This document shows, one piece after another, positions 17,920-26,104 of a stretch of 64,000 nt of DNA (position 1 is the stretch's first letter; every line of letters begins with the position of its first letter). The stretch comes from VGTK01 sp046327915 (GTDB lineage Bacteria > Desulfobacterota > Binatia > UBA12015). Location of the stretch: positions 23,819 through 87,818 of the forward strand of contig JAXLXO010000029.1 of assembly GCA_046327915.1 (NCBI GenBank). The letters are read 5' to 3'. The notes under the pieces are model-generated. The model was not told where the DNA came from. It ran no database searches and saw only the letters and a list, made by a program, of their open reading frames with translations. Made by a program: the position numbers and the translations under genes.

Positions 17920-19428
17920 TTGGCCAACCCGCTCTTCGCCCGCAAGCCGCTCTCGCTCCTCCTCGAGGAGCTCAAGGGAGAGAACCGTCTGCACCGCGTC
18001 CTCGGACCGGTGCAGCTCACGAGCCTCGGCGTCGGCGCGATCATCGGGACCGGCATCTTCGTTCTCACCGGCGTCGCCGCGCACGACAAGACCGGGCCGG
18101 CGCTCATGCTGTCCTTCGTCGTGGCGGGCCTCGCCTGCTTCTTCGCGGCCCTCTGCTACTCCGAGTTCGCGTCGATGGTCCCGGTGGCCGGCTCCGCGTA
18201 CACGTACGCCTACGCGACGCTCGGCGAGCTCTTCGCGTGGATCATCGGCTGGGACCTGATCCTCGAGTACGCGGTCGCGTCGGCGACGGTCGCGCACGGC
18301 TGGTCGCACTACTTCCAGGACTTCATCGGCATCATCGGCATCCACTGGCCGAAGATCCTCGGCGGAGCTCCGTTCGACTACGACCCCGACGTCGGAAAGT
18401 TCGTGCTCACGGGCAACGTCCTCGACCTGCCGGCGGTCCTGGTCGCGATCGCCGTCACGTACATCCTCGTCATCGGCATCCGCGAGAGCGCGCGCTTCAA
18501 CACGGCGATGGTCGCGCTCAAGGTCGCGGTGGTGCTGTTCGTGATCGTCGTCGGCTCGTTCTACGTCAATCCCGAAAACTGGACGCCGTTCGCGCCCTAC
18601 GGGATGACCGGCGTGAGCTTCTTCGGCAAGACCATCCTCGGGCAGGAGGGCGCGGGCGGCGAGCCGCTCGGCATGTTCGCCGGCGCCGCGATCATCTTCT
18701 TCGCCTACATCGGCTTCGACTCGATCTCGACGCACTCGGAGGAGGCGAAGAACCCGCAGCGCGACGTGCCGATCGGCATCCTGGTGTCGCTGGTGACCTG
18801 CACGTTCCTCTACATCGCGGTGGCGGCCGTGCTGACCGGCATGGTGCGCTACGACCAGATCGCGATCGACGCGCCGGTGTCGAAGGCGTTCGAGCAGGTG
18901 GGACTGCCGTGGGCGCAGTTCCTGGTGTCGCTCGGCGCGCTCACCGGCATCACGTCGGTGCTGCTCGTGCTGATGCTGAGCCAGCCGCGCGTGTGGCTGG
19001 CGATGGCGCGCGACGGGCTCGTGCCGCAGAGCTTCTTCGGCGCGGTGCACGAGCGCTACCGCACGCCGTGGAAGTCGACGATCCTCACCGGCGTGATCGT
19101 CGCCGTGGCCGGCTCGCTGCTGCCGCTGCGCCTGCTCGCCGACCTGACCAACATCGGTACGCTGTTCGCGTTCGTCGTGGTGTGCGCGGCGGTGCTCATC
19201 ATGCGCCGCACGCACCCCGAGGCGGAGCGTCCGTTCCGCGCGCCGTTCTCGCCGGTGACGCCCGTCCTCGGCATCCTCATCTGCCTGCTGCTGATGTTCT
19301 CGCTGCCGCCGGAGAACTGGTGGCGACTCTTCGCCTGGCTCGCGATCGGGATGGTGATCTACTTCTCGTACGGCCGGCACCACAGCGTGCTGGCGAAGAT
19401 GCGCGCCGCGGGCATCGAGCGGGATTAG
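17920..19428 (+). CDS. APC family amino acid permease
   Basis: The 502-residue, roughly 12-helix transporter has the cationic-amino-acid-transporter-like start: GVGAIIGTGIFVLTGVAA (the unwound helix 1 GxG motif), YSEFASMVPVAGSAYTYAY, GWDLILEYAV, and FFAYIGFDSISTHSEEAKNP (helix 6). TTG 17920 is selected because AAGGAG lies 7 bases upstream and the product then begins ANPLFARKPLS as in relatives. It probably imports or exchanges the amino acid acted on by the decarboxylase upstream, or its amine product. Confidence 0.9.
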   Translation: MANPLFARKPLSLLLEELKGENRLHRVLGPVQLTSLGVGAIIGTGIFVLTGVAAHDKTGPALMLSFVVAGLACFFAALCYSEFASMVPVAGSAYTYAYATLGELFAWIIGWDLILEYAVASATVAHGWSHYFQDFIGIIGIHWPKILGGAPFDYDPDVGKFVLTGNVLDLPAVLVAIAVTYILVIGIRESARFNTAMVALKVAVVLFVIVVGSFYVNPENWTPFAPYGMTGVSFFGKTILGQEGAGGEPLGMFAGAAIIFFAYIGFDSISTHSEEAKNPQRDVPIGILVSLVTCTFLYIAVAAVLTGMVRYDQIAIDAPVSKAFEQVGLPWAQFLVSLGALTGITSVLLVLMLSQPRVWLAMARDGLVPQSFFGAVHERYRTPWKSTILTGVIVAVAGSLLPLRLLADLTNIGTLFAFVVVCAAVLIMRRTHPEAERPFRAPFSPVTPVLGILICLLLMFSLPPENWWRLFAWLAIGMVIYFSYGRHHSVLAKMRAAGIERD

Positions 19429-19442
19429 AGTCGCGCCGACGA

Positions 19443-19469
19443 GGGCCGCTGGCGCTCCACGGGCGGCCC
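19443..19469 (+). terminator. Hairpin after amino-acid permease
   Basis: GGGCCGC (19443-19449) pairs with GCGGCCC (19463-19469) across a 13-base loop, 15 bases downstream of the permease stop. Confidence 0.4.
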
Positions 19470-19494
19470 CGAACAATGTTCGCTCCCCGCGAAC
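19470..19494. promoter_or_regulatory. Three CGAAC/GTTCG half-sites upstream of RTX gene
   Basis: CGAAC (19470-19474), GTTCG (19478-19482) and CGAAC (19490-19494) form two overlapping inverted repeats 56 bp before the start at 19550. The first pair has a 3-base spacer, one short of the Gram-positive LexA box CGAAC-N4-GTTCG. It may be a repressor operator; no regulator is identified. Confidence 0.3.
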
Positions 19495-19549
19495 GCCTCC
19501 GAGGCAGCCCCAGACCGTGTTCCGCGGGTCGGGGCGACAGGAGGCGTCG

Positions 19550-20602
19550 ATGCGAACCCCCGAGCCCTCTCGAACCGACTTTCCGGCCACGTTCGACCAC
19601 CGCACCGGAGCGATGCCCGCGGCCGGTCGGGGCCGTCGCCGCGGCTGCGCCGCCCGCTGCCTCACGACCGCGCTCGCGACTGCCATGGCAATCACGACCG
19701 TGCTGCCGGCCCGCCCGGCCGCAGCGCAGAACCTGCTGCCCAACGGCCGCTTCGACTCCGACGTCGCGCCGTTCTCCAGCCCGAACCCGGACAGGCTCTT
19801 TCACGACGCCGTGGTCGACGTCGGCAGCCCGTCGAGCCCGGGTTCGCTCGAGCTGATCAACGACTTCGGGCCGGTCAACAACGTGCTCTCGGCCAACTAC
19901 TGCCTGGCCCAGCCCGTCGCGGCGGGAGGCTACTACTTCGAGTACTGGGTGCGGTTCAGGCCGGGCGACTCCGCCAACGGCAGCGCGCAGGTACGCTTCT
20001 CGACCTATGCGAGCGCCGACTGCTCGGGGCCGACGACGGGGAACTTCTCCGGTGATTCCGTGGGGCCGGCCATCGGTCGTGGTCTCTGGGTGCGGCTCCG
20101 CGGTGGGGACATCACCCAGACGGGGGCCAACGTCCCGGCGGGCACCAACAGCATGCGCGTCTTCACCATCCTCGGCCGCACGACCGCCGGGGCCCTGGGC
20201 GCGAACTTCGACGCACTGTTCTTCGCGCCCGTCGGGAAGCCGCTCTGCAAGGGCCTGGTGCCGACCATCGCCGGCCGCGACATCGACGACTCGCTCTACG
20301 GTACGCCGGGTCCGGACGTGATCGTCGCGTTCGGTGGCGACGACACCATCTACGCAGGTGGCGGCAACGACGTCGTGTGTGCCGGCAAGGGCGACGACAC
20401 CGTGTTCGGTGAAGGCGGTAACGACGACCTGTTCGGGCAGGGCGGTTCCGACGAGCTGTTCGGCGACGCCGGTGACGACGTGTTGAAGGGCGGTCCGGGC
20501 AAGGACTCGCTCGCCGGCGGCATCGACACGGACGTCTGCATCGGCGGCGGCGGTAGCGACGGTGCGTTGCCGTCCTGCGAGAAGATCCGGAAGGTTCCTT
20601 GA
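19550..20602 (+). CDS. Secreted protein with RTX-type calcium-binding repeats
   Basis: The 350-residue protein has an unusually long N-terminal region before the signal hydrophobic stretch; cleavage is likely after PARPAAA near residue 60. Residues about 62-250 resemble a jelly-roll carbohydrate-binding or lectin-like domain (NLLPNGRFDSD, GGYYFEYWVRFRPG). Residues about 262-330 have nonapeptide GGxGxDxLx repeats (GGDDTIYAGGGNDVV, GEGGNDDLFGQGGSDELFG), which bind calcium outside the cell. It probably acts extracellularly; no enzyme domain is recognised. The start has a GGAGG site. No type I secretion genes are nearby. Confidence 0.8.
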   Translation: MRTPEPSRTDFPATFDHRTGAMPAAGRGRRRGCAARCLTTALATAMAITTVLPARPAAAQNLLPNGRFDSDVAPFSSPNPDRLFHDAVVDVGSPSSPGSLELINDFGPVNNVLSANYCLAQPVAAGGYYFEYWVRFRPGDSANGSAQVRFSTYASADCSGPTTGNFSGDSVGPAIGRGLWVRLRGGDITQTGANVPAGTNSMRVFTILGRTTAGALGANFDALFFAPVGKPLCKGLVPTIAGRDIDDSLYGTPGPDVIVAFGGDDTIYAGGGNDVVCAGKGDDTVFGEGGNDDLFGQGGSDELFGDAGDDVLKGGPGKDSLAGGIDTDVCIGGGGSDGALPSCEKIRKVP

Positions 20603-20611
20603 CGCACCGAC

Positions 20612-20639
20612 GCGTCCGCAGCGCGCTCAGCCCGGACGC
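20612..20639. terminator. Hairpin between convergent genes
   Basis: GCGTCCG (20612-20618) pairs with CGGACGC (20633-20639) with a 14-base loop that includes GCGCGC. It sits between the convergent RTX and glycosyltransferase genes and overlaps the latter's last codons. Confidence 0.35.
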
Positions 20640-21853
20640 AGCCGGCCCGTGAGGCGTCCCGCGACGCGCTCCGCGAAGCGCAGCGGACCGTAGACAGCCA
20701 GGCGGTCGAGCGCGTGCCGCACCGGTCCGCCCGGCAGCCGCACGTCCTCCGGTGCGGCCTGCGGTGCGCGGTGCGCGAGCAGCGGTGCGAGGGCGTCGAC
20801 CCAGGCCGGCAGCAGCGCGGCGGGCGAGAAGCGCGCCTCCACGTCGAGCCACGCGGCGCGTGCGATGCGCGCGCGCAGCGCGCGATCGCTCGTCAAGCGC
20901 CGCAGCGCCGCGAGCCACGCGTCCGGATCGTTGGCGGACAGCAGGCCGGTCTCGCCGTCGCGCACGGCGTCCGCGCTCGGCGGCACGTTCGAGTAGATCC
21001 CGGCGACACCGAGCGAGCCGTACTCGAGGTACTTGTTGAAGTACTTGTTGCGGTGGAACGGCGAGTCGGGCAGCGGCGCGAGGCCGACGTCGAGCGCCAG
21101 CGCCCGCGCGCGGCGGCGCCACGTCGTGAACTCTGCCTGGAACGGCTCGCAGGCAGCACCCAGCTCGCGCGCGATCTCGGGAAGCGCGCCGCAGAACACC
21201 AGCTCGAGACGCGCGCCGAGCTCGCGCTTCAGCTCGCGCAGCGGAACGGCGAGCATCGCGTCGAGGAAGCCCGCGTGGTCGACACTGCCGAGAAAGCCGA
21301 CGCGCACGCGGTCCGTCGTCTGCGCGCCCGAATCGTGCCCCGGCTCCGGCGGCGGCTGCTCGGGATCGCCGGGCACCCGCGGCGGACGCGGCTGACGCAG
21401 CAGGACCGGCGCGATGCCGTGCCGTCCCGCGAGCTCCGCACCGAGACGCTCGCTGCACACCAGCGTCGCGTCCGCGTGGCGCACGATGAAGGCGACGTTG
21501 TCGCGCACGTGCGGCGAGGTGAAGAAGTAGCCGCTGCGCGCCTCGCCGGGCACGCGCTCGAGATCGTCGTCGAGGTAGGTCGCGACCTTCCGTCCGAGCC
21601 GCTGCGCCTCGACGAGGATGCGCCGCTCCGAGGGCGACGCGCCGCGCACCAGCACGACAGCATCGCACCACGCGATCAGGTCCGCGCTCGGCGTGACGGT
21701 CGAGCCGGTGCGCAGCTCGCACGCTCCGCTCGCGGCGAGTGCATCGAGCACTGCGTGCACGCCCAGCACGGCCGACGGGATCGGCGCCTCGCTCAGCGCG
21801 AGGAGGCGCGGCCGTCTCGCCCCACCGGTCCGTTCGCTCGCAGCCGCGCTCAC
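20627..21853 (-). CDS. Glycosyltransferase, GT-B fold (GT4/GT1-like)
   Basis: The 408-residue protein lacks a signal peptide. The C-terminal half has recognisable GT-B features: VRVGFLGSVDHAGF, the donor-binding region LPDSPFHRNKYFNKYLEYG with a conserved Lys-x-x-E-like arrangement, AGIYSNVPPSADAV, and DGETGLLSANDPDAW. The N-terminal half contains AWCDAVVLVRGAS and DDDLERVPG. It resembles transferases that read CgeB-like or GT4 motifs in polysaccharide loci. Acceptor and donor are unknown. GTG 21853 is used; the gene is divergent from exonuclease III. Confidence 0.8.
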   Translation of the reverse strand: MSAAASERTGGARRPRLLALSEAPIPSAVLGVHAVLDALAASGACELRTGSTVTPSADLIAWCDAVVLVRGASPSERRILVEAQRLGRKVATYLDDDLERVPGEARSGYFFTSPHVRDNVAFIVRHADATLVCSERLGAELAGRHGIAPVLLRQPRPPRVPGDPEQPPPEPGHDSGAQTTDRVRVGFLGSVDHAGFLDAMLAVPLRELKRELGARLELVFCGALPEIARELGAACEPFQAEFTTWRRRARALALDVGLAPLPDSPFHRNKYFNKYLEYGSLGVAGIYSNVPPSADAVRDGETGLLSANDPDAWLAALRRLTSDRALRARIARAAWLDVEARFSPAALLPAWVDALAPLLAHRAPQAAPEDVRLPGGPVRHALDRLAVYGPLRFAERVAGRLTGRLRPG

Positions 21854-21903
21854 CGTGATCGGGCTAACGCATGCGGCGCGGGTCGTCTATACGAACGGCC
21901 GCC

Positions 21904-22698
21904 ATGCGCCGCATCGTCTCCTGGAACGTGAACGGAATCCGCGCCTGCGTGCGCAAGGGCTTCCTCGAGTGGCTGCCCGGCGCGCACGCCGACGTGATCG
22001 GACTGCAGGAGACGCGCTGCGAGCACGAGGACCTGCCCGAGATGCTGCACCGCCTGCCGTCGCTCCGGCACGCGCACTGGGTGAGCGCGCGCTCGCGGCG
22101 CGGCTACAGCGGCGTCGCGATCCTGTCGCGGCGTCCGCCGCAGTGGGTCGAGACCGAGCTCGGCGACGAGAGCTACGACCGCGAAGGACGCTTCCTGCTC
22201 GCGCGCTTCGACGACGTGCTGGTCGCGAACGTCTACTTCCCGAAGGGCAGCGGTACGCAGCGCGACAACAGCCGCGTGCCCTACAAGCTCGCGTTCACCG
22301 CGCACGTGTTCGACGTCCTGCGCCGCGCGAAGCGCAAGCACGGCCTGCCGGTGATCCTGATGGGCGATCTCAACATCGCGCCGCAGGCGATCGACCTCGC
22401 GCGTCCGCGCGGCAACGAGACCACGAGCGGCTATCTGCCGGAGGAGCGCGAGCTGCTCGCCCGCTGCGTCGGACGGACGTGGGTCGACACGTTCCGCACG
22501 CTGCATCCGGACGGCGTCAAGTACAGCTGGTGGAGCAACCGCGTCGGCGTGCGCGAGCGCAACGTCGGCTGGCGCATCGATCACGTGTTCGTGACGAGCG
22601 ATCTCGCGCCGCGCGTGCGCGACGCCTTCGTGTGGGATCACGTGCGCGGCTCGGACCACTGTCCGGTCGGCATCGACCTCGTCGACGCACCGCGCTGA
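21904..22698 (+). CDS. xth: Exodeoxyribonuclease III
   Basis: The 264-residue member of the exonuclease III/AP-endonuclease family cuts DNA at abasic sites and trims 3' ends during base-excision repair. The full set of motifs is present: SWNVNGIRA at the start, GLQETRCE carrying the metal-binding Glu, YSGVAILSRRPP, NVYFPKGS, GDLNIAP (catalytic Asp/Asn), WWSNRVGVRERNVGWRIDH and the final GSDHCPVGIDL His-Asp pair. It begins at ATG 21904; length is normal for the family. Confidence 0.95.
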   Translation: MRRIVSWNVNGIRACVRKGFLEWLPGAHADVIGLQETRCEHEDLPEMLHRLPSLRHAHWVSARSRRGYSGVAILSRRPPQWVETELGDESYDREGRFLLARFDDVLVANVYFPKGSGTQRDNSRVPYKLAFTAHVFDVLRRAKRKHGLPVILMGDLNIAPQAIDLARPRGNETTSGYLPEERELLARCVGRTWVDTFRTLHPDGVKYSWWSNRVGVRERNVGWRIDHVFVTSDLAPRVRDAFVWDHVRGSDHCPVGIDLVDAPR

Positions 22699-22873
22699 CG
22701 CGTCTCGCATCGTGGGACACGGCGTCGGGCTTTGTCGCTTCTTCCACGACGCGAGCAAGGTTTTCCGCCGCGAGCGCCGGCCTTTTCGGGCGCGGCGCAA
22801 CAATTCGCGCGCATCCGGGCGTCGATTCGCTGCGTATTCGAGGCTGGCAACCCGCTTGCAAAGGTCCCGTCTC

Positions 22874-23536
22874 ATGATGCGCGAAGAACGAACCGTCCAC
22901 TTCCGGCCGCTGATGGCCGCGTGTGCGCTCTCCGTTGCATTCGCCGCCCTGCCGGCGCGCGCGGAGAAGCTGGTCTTTGCCCGTGACGCGTCCGGCTCTC
23001 CCGCGGCACGTCAGTCGGTCGCGAAGTGTCTCGACGCGGCAAGGATCGACGACGACGACCAGCGTGCAGAGATGCTGCAGCGCGGTCTCGACGACGCGGA
23101 GCGCGCGGTCGCGGAGAACCCGAACGACGCGAAGGCCCACTTCGCGGTGTTCTGCAATCTCGGCCGCAAGCTCGAGGACGACGGCGCGAGCATCGCCGGC
23201 GTCTCGAACGTGAGCCGCCTGAAGAGCGAGATCGACCGCGCGCTCGCGCTCGAGCCCGGCTTCATCGATGCGATGACCGCGAAGGGCGCGTTCCTCGTCA
23301 AGCTGCCGTCGCTGCTCGGCGGCGACGCCGACGAGGGCGAGCGTCTGCTGCGCCGCGCGGTGCAGCTCGCGCCGGATCACGCGCCGGCGCGCCTCGAGCT
23401 CGCCAAGGCGCTCGACGAGAAGGGCGACAAGCACGCCGCTCTCGAGGAGGCGCGCACCGTGCTGACCATTGCCGACGCGCGTTCGGCCTTCGAGGAGCGC
23501 GAGGCGCGCGAGCTGACGCAGAAGTTGGGTTCGTGA
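22874..23536 (+). CDS. Exported TPR-repeat protein
   Basis: The 220-residue protein has a signal peptide (MMREERTVHFRPLMAACALS, then VAFAALPARA). The mature region is helical with TPR-like units (DDAERAVAENPNDAKAHFAV, GERLLRRAVQLAPDHAPARL, AKALDEKGDKHAALEEARTV). Two cysteines, in VAKCLD and VFCNLG, might form a disulfide. TPR proteins act as periplasmic scaffolds; partners are unknown. The next gene, 60 bp on, encodes another small exported protein. Confidence 0.75.
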   Translation: MMREERTVHFRPLMAACALSVAFAALPARAEKLVFARDASGSPAARQSVAKCLDAARIDDDDQRAEMLQRGLDDAERAVAENPNDAKAHFAVFCNLGRKLEDDGASIAGVSNVSRLKSEIDRALALEPGFIDAMTAKGAFLVKLPSLLGGDADEGERLLRRAVQLAPDHAPARLELAKALDEKGDKHAALEEARTVLTIADARSAFEEREARELTQKLGS

Positions 23537-23596
23537 GCTGACCCCGCGTTTGCGGGTGCCGCCCCCGGTATGCTCTGTCAGCAGCCGGAGGACGGC

Positions 23597-23902
23597 ATGA
23601 GAAGGCACGCTGCGACCCGCCTCGCGGGACTGTTTCTGGGCTGCACGCTGCTCGTCGCGGTGCAGGCCGCCGCGCAGGGCGCGGCCGACGGCGGCATCCC
23701 CGCGGGCGACATCCCCGACGTGCTGCGCGCGCGCGTCGGCAAGCCGGTCACGCTGATCCTCCGCTCCGGCAAGGAGTACGGCGGCACCGTCGGCGAGGTC
23801 CGCGGCCAGGCGGTCGTGCTGAAGAGCCTGTCGGGCAAGGAGTTCTACGACGCGCTGGTCCGCCTCGACGACGTCTCGGCGATCGAGATCCGCAACCGCT
23901 GA
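23597..23902 (+). CDS. Small exported protein with Sm-like beta barrel
   Basis: The 101-residue protein has a signal peptide ending near VQAAAQG. The rest, VGKPVTLILRSGKEYGGTVG through VVLKSLSGKEFYDALVRL and DDVSAIEIR, reads as a five-stranded Sm/Hfq-like small barrel, but the export signal argues against RNA binding. The start has GGAGGA 7 bases upstream. Role unknown. Confidence 0.65.
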   Translation: MRRHAATRLAGLFLGCTLLVAVQAAAQGAADGGIPAGDIPDVLRARVGKPVTLILRSGKEYGGTVGEVRGQAVVLKSLSGKEFYDALVRLDDVSAIEIRNR

Positions 23903-23927
23903 GCGCGCGAGCGAGGACCGGAACGCA

Positions 23928-25103
23928 ATGAAGCGCATCGACGAGGACCTGTTCGCGCGCATCCGCGACAAGGTCGCGATCGTCGGCATCGGGCACCTGC
24001 CGTTCTCGAAGGACATCGGCCGCCCGATCTCCGACACGGCGATCGAGGCCATCCAGATGGCCATCGACGACGCCGGCCTCGAGAACGAGGACGTCGACGG
24101 CATGTCGATGTTCGAGATGGAGCACACGCACGAGGTAACGATCGCGCGCGGGCTCGGCGTCAAGAACCTGCAGTGGTGGGACAAGATCACGTACGGCGGC
24201 GGCGCGTCGGCGGCGACGATCATGCACGCCGCGGCGGCGATCGCGTGCGGTCTCGCGGAGGTCGTCGTCTGCCACCGCGCGCGCAACCGCGGCTCGAAGG
24301 CCGCGCGTCCGTGGGCGCAGGAGCGCGAGCTCGTCACCGACGACAAGGCGCTGCACGTGCCGTGGGGCCTGATCCGTCCGGTCGACGTGATCGGCATGTG
24401 GGCGCACCGGCACATGCACCAGTACGGAACGACGCGCGAGCACCTGGGCAACGTCGCGATCGCGGCGCGCAAGCACGCGAACCGCAACCCGTACGCGATG
24501 ATGCGCGACAAGCCGCTCGACATGAAGACGTACCTCGAGGGACGCGTCATCGGCTATCCGCTGACGCTCTTCGACTGCTGCCTCGAGACCGACGGCGCGC
24601 TCGCGTGCGTCGTGACGTCGGTCGAGCGCGCGCGCGATCTCAGGCAGAAGCCGGCGCTCGTGCACTCGGTCGCGCAGGCGAGCGGTCCCAACCCGGTGCA
24701 CCTCGCGAACTACAACACGCCCGACCTGCAGACGACGGCCGTGCCGTGCGCCGAGCTGCTGTGGAAGCGCGGCGAGCTGAAGCCGAAGGACATGGACTGC
24801 GCGCAGATCTACGACGCGTTCACGCCGCTCGTGATCCTCGGCCTCGAGGACTACGGCTTCTGCAAGCGTGGCGAGGGCGGTCCGTTCACCGAGGGCGGAC
24901 GCATCGAGCTCGGCGGCGAGCTGCCGCTGCTGACGTCGGGCGGCGGGCTCTCGGAAGCCTACACGCACGGCTTCAACCTGATCGTCGAGGCCGTCCGTCA
25001 AGTACGCGGCACGTCGACCGCCCAGGTCGAGGGCTGCAAGAACGTGCTCGTGACCGGCGCGTCTGGTGTCGCCACCAGCGCGATGGTGATCCGCGGTGAG
25101 TAG
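23928..25103 (+). CDS. Thiolase-like protein (SCP-x/Ltp2 type)
   Basis: The 391-residue thiolase-fold protein belongs to the sterol-carrier/lipid-transfer group (VAIVGIGHLPFS, then DDAGLENEDVDGM, TYGGGASAATIMHAAAAIAC, AQIYDAFTPLVILGLEDYGF, SEAYTHGFNLIVEAVRQVRG). The usual N-terminal nucleophile segment with a catalytic Cys is replaced by GGGASAAT, so a standard thiolytic reaction is unlikely. The adjacent overlapping DUF35 gene matches the layout of Ltp2/ChsH2-DUF35 retro-aldol enzymes in steroid side-chain degradation. The substrate here is probably an acyl-CoA, not established. Confidence 0.8.
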   Translation: MKRIDEDLFARIRDKVAIVGIGHLPFSKDIGRPISDTAIEAIQMAIDDAGLENEDVDGMSMFEMEHTHEVTIARGLGVKNLQWWDKITYGGGASAATIMHAAAAIACGLAEVVVCHRARNRGSKAARPWAQERELVTDDKALHVPWGLIRPVDVIGMWAHRHMHQYGTTREHLGNVAIAARKHANRNPYAMMRDKPLDMKTYLEGRVIGYPLTLFDCCLETDGALACVVTSVERARDLRQKPALVHSVAQASGPNPVHLANYNTPDLQTTAVPCAELLWKRGELKPKDMDCAQIYDAFTPLVILGLEDYGFCKRGEGGPFTEGGRIELGGELPLLTSGGGLSEAYTHGFNLIVEAVRQVRGTSTAQVEGCKNVLVTGASGVATSAMVIRGE

Positions 25104-25563
25104 CGAAGTTCGATTCGGCCAGCGTACCGGCAAGGGCGAGGACCGTCCGGTCGCGGACCTGCATCCCGACTACCCGCTGCCCGACCCGGACCATCCGGTC
25201 GTGAAGCCGTTCTGGGACGGCTGCCGCGAGCGCAAGCTGCTGGTGCAGCGCGACCGCGAGACCGGGCTGTACCACTGGCCGCCGAAGCCCGGGTACTGGA
25301 AGCACGGCCGCCTGCAGTGGGTCGAGGCGTCGGGCACCGGCACGGTCTACACCTACGTCGTCGGGAGCGACCCGTTCCTGCCCGCGTTCAAGAGCATGCT
25401 GCCGCACGTCATGGTGGTGACGGAGCTCGACGAGGGGCCGCGCCTCGTCGGCTACATGGTGAACTGCACGCCGGACGAGGTGAAGATCGGGATGAAGGTG
25501 CGCGTCGTGTTCCGGCCGCTCACCGAGCGCGTGACGCTCCCGGTCTGGGAGCCGCTGCGCTGA
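25096..25563 (+). CDS. DUF35 OB-fold protein with degenerate zinc ribbon
   Basis: The 155-residue partner of the thiolase-like protein is translationally coupled to it (GTG 25096 lies inside the upstream gene). The family normally has a rubredoxin-like ribbon with four Cys before the OB fold. Here the matching region LLVQRDRETGLYHWPPKP then GYWKHGRLQWVEASGTGTVY keeps the PP turn but lacks all four cysteines. The OB fold (TVYTYVVGSDPFLP, PHVMVVTELDEGPRLVG, KIGMKVRVVF) is intact. It probably forms a complex with the thiolase fold to shape the active site. Confidence 0.85.
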   Translation: MSSEVRFGQRTGKGEDRPVADLHPDYPLPDPDHPVVKPFWDGCRERKLLVQRDRETGLYHWPPKPGYWKHGRLQWVEASGTGTVYTYVVGSDPFLPAFKSMLPHVMVVTELDEGPRLVGYMVNCTPDEVKIGMKVRVVFRPLTERVTLPVWEPLR

Positions 25564-25577
25564 CGCTGCAGCGATGC

Positions 25578-25602
25578 CGCCCCGCCCGCGGGCGGCGGGG
25601 CG
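25578..25602. terminator. Strong bidirectional hairpin
   Basis: CGCCCCGCC (25578-25586) pairs with GGCGGGGCG (25594-25602) around a 7-base loop, in the 49-bp gap between the convergent DUF35 gene and the zinc-ribbon gene. It likely ends transcription in both directions; there is no T tract. Confidence 0.55.
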
Positions 25603-25612
25603 AAGCGGCCTT

Positions 25613-26104
25613 CTAGCTCTCGCGGCGTCCGCGCCGCGGCGCCTGCGTCGTGCGCGGCTCGGGTGCCTCGAAGGTGCTCGGCTGGCCCTTCATCACGAGC
25701 TTGACGGTGCGTGACTCGAACAGCACCTCGCACACCGTCGGACTGGCCAGCGCGACGACGACGCCCTCGCCGAAGCTGGCATGGGTCACCCGTGATCCGA
25801 CGCGGTAGCTCGTGTCCGCCGAGTAGGGCGCGGCGGTCGCACGCGACTGCGCGAGCGCCTCGGCCCAGGGCAGCTGCGCCTGGGTCGCCGTCGCCGCACG
25901 CCGCGCCCGCGGCGCGGTGTACTCGTGCTCGAACTCGCACGTCCCGCAGCGGACGCGCGTCGGCTTGGGGCCGACCTTGCCGATCACGACGTGCTTCGTG
26001 GTCGCACGGCACTTCTTGCACCGGGCGTCGATCTCGCTGCCGAGCAGATTGGTCACGGTCTCGGGCTTCTCCGCAGGCTTCTTGCGACCGAACTGGAACG
26101 ACAC
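25613..26104 (-). CDS. Zinc-ribbon protein with C-terminal CarD/UvrD-type SH3-like domain
   Basis: The 163-residue cytoplasmic protein has two CxxC pairs (ARCKKCRATTKHVV and RVRCGTCEFEHEY), forming a zinc ribbon at about residues 28-62, followed by an Ala/Arg-rich linker. The C-terminal RVGSRVTHASFGEGVVVALA and TVCEVLFESRTVKLVMKG match the small Tudor/SH3-like domain found at the end of UvrD/PcrA helicases. That domain often binds RNA polymerase, so a transcription-linked role is plausible. GTG 26104 has AAGGAG 7 bases upstream. Confidence 0.75.
   Translation of the reverse strand: MSFQFGRKKPAEKPETVTNLLGSEIDARCKKCRATTKHVVIGKVGPKPTRVRCGTCEFEHEYTAPRARRAATATQAQLPWAEALAQSRATAAPYSADTSYRVGSRVTHASFGEGVVVALASPTVCEVLFESRTVKLVMKGQPSTFEAPEPRTTQAPRRGRRES

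Noticed and set aside
19470..19482. True SOS LexA box
   Set aside because: The spacer is 3 rather than 4 bases and no SOS gene follows.
23928..25103. Standard acetyl-CoA acetyltransferase
   Set aside because: The catalytic Cys segment is absent, so a condensing or thiolytic assignment would be unsafe.
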